DNA of 6,350 nucleotides. It comes from an uncultured Pelagibacterales bacterium. GTDB lineage: Bacteria > Pseudomonadota > Alphaproteobacteria > Pelagibacterales > Pelagibacteraceae. Below the pieces are notes generated by a model that saw only the letters and a program-made list of their open reading frames with translations, was not told where the DNA came from and ran no database searches. Location of the stretch: positions 1 to 6,350 of the forward strand of contig CAJVZX010000041.1 of the NCBI GenBank assembly GCA_913020625.1, read 5' to 3'. Position 1 is the first letter of the stretch. Each line of letters opens with the position of its first letter. Below, piece by piece: positions 5,888 to 6,350 of this stretch. The translations under genes were made by a program, and so were the position numbers.

Positions 5888-6350
5888 TTGGCATCACAAG
5901 AAAAAGATTTTGTAGTATTTGATAAGATTGATAAAAGTTATGATGGCGAAGTTCTAGTAGTTAGGAATCTTAACTTAAACATTGCTAAAAGTGAATTTGT
6001 GACAATGCTAGGTCCTTCAGGTTCTGGCAAAACAACAACTTTAATGATGTTAGCTGGATTTGAAACACCAACTAATGGAGAAATTTTTTTAGAGGGTCAA
6101 CCTATTAGTAAGATCCCTCCTTATGAAAGAGAAATAGGTATGGTTTTTCAAAATTACGCATTATTTCCTCATATGACAGTCCAAGAAAATTTATCCTTTC
6201 CCCTAGAAGTGAGAAAATTATCTAAATCAGATGTTACAGATAAAGTTAATAAGGCACTTGATATGGTTGAACTTGGTGATTTCGGCACACGTTTTCCCGC
6301 ACAATTATCAGGCGGCCAACAACAACGTGTTGCGCTTTATCGTGCTTTAG
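5888..6350 (+). CDS. ABC transporter ATP-binding subunit, PotA-like (spermidine/putrescine type), C-terminus cut by window edge
   Basis: From the TTG start 154 codons are open to the window end. The protein begins (M)ASQEKDFVVFDKIDKSYDG and contains the Walker A GPSGSGKTTTL (about 42-52), Q-loop MVFQNYALFPHMTVQENL (about 88-105) and ABC signature LSGGQQQRVAL (about 140-150). The Walker B and the C-terminal TOBE domain lie beyond the edge. The Q-loop sequence and spacing are those of the PotA/FbpC/MalK class of importers, which energise uptake of polyamines, opines, iron or similar solutes with a periplasmic binding protein. Permease and binding-protein genes are expected downstream. The residue after RVAL is Tyr (RVALYRAL) where the class usually has Ala, a small oddity. 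The gene likely belongs with the M19-like hydrolase upstream (93-bp gap). The ATPase call is certain; the substrate class is inferred. Confidence 0.9.
   Translation, partial: MASQEKDFVVFDKIDKSYDGEVLVVRNLNLNIAKSEFVTMLGPSGSGKTTTLMMLAGFETPTNGEIFLEGQPISKIPPYEREIGMVFQNYALFPHMTVQENLSFPLEVRKLSKSDVTDKVNKALDMVELGDFGTRFPAQLSGGQQQRVALYRAL

Overview
The window is AT-rich (roughly 30% G+C by eye), has very short intergenic gaps and is almost fully coding. Together with the gene families present (ectoine-hydrolase-type M24 protein, EamA permeases, an M19 dipeptidase-like protein, a DUF3726-type protein and a PotA-like ABC ATPase) this suggests a streamlined, low-GC marine alphaproteobacterium of the SAR11/HIMB59 kind. 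The lineage is an inference from composition and gene content; there is no rRNA or marker gene here.

Layout, left to right. Positions 1-121 (minus) hold the first 40 codons of an EamA-type permease that runs off the left edge. A 116-bp divergent region (122-237) with a perfect TATAAT on the minus strand inside an imperfect dyad separates it from an ectoine hydrolase (doeA/eutD-like, 238-1404, plus). A second, complete EamA permease follows (1454-2314, plus). It meets head-on, with a 4-bp gap, a two-gene minus-strand unit: a DUF3726-like protein (2319-3041, GTG start) and, upstream of it by 3 bp, a 565-residue protein of unknown function (3045-4742). A 65-bp extremely AT-rich divergent promoter region (4743-4807) separates this unit from an M19 (renal/membrane dipeptidase) homologue (4808-5794, plus). 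After a 93-bp gap with a GCAGG-N9-CCTGC inverted repeat, a PotA-like ABC ATPase begins with a TTG start (5888) and runs off the right edge.

How the genes may work together. There are two hydrolases of small amide or cyclic-amidine compounds (M24 and M19 folds), two drug/metabolite-type permeases, and the start of an ABC importer of the spermidine/putrescine/opine type. This reads as an uptake-and-hydrolysis island for nitrogen-rich small molecules such as compatible solutes or modified amino acids. The two uncharacterised minus-strand genes lie inside this island and share a divergent promoter with the M19 gene, so they probably belong to the same pathway. The M19-like protein keeps one half of the family's dinuclear zinc site and has lost the other half, so ordinary dipeptidase activity should not be assumed. 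The pair of unknown genes plus this atypical M19 protein is the best candidate here for an undescribed system. No RNA genes, insertion sequences, CRISPR arrays or convincing intrinsic terminators were seen.
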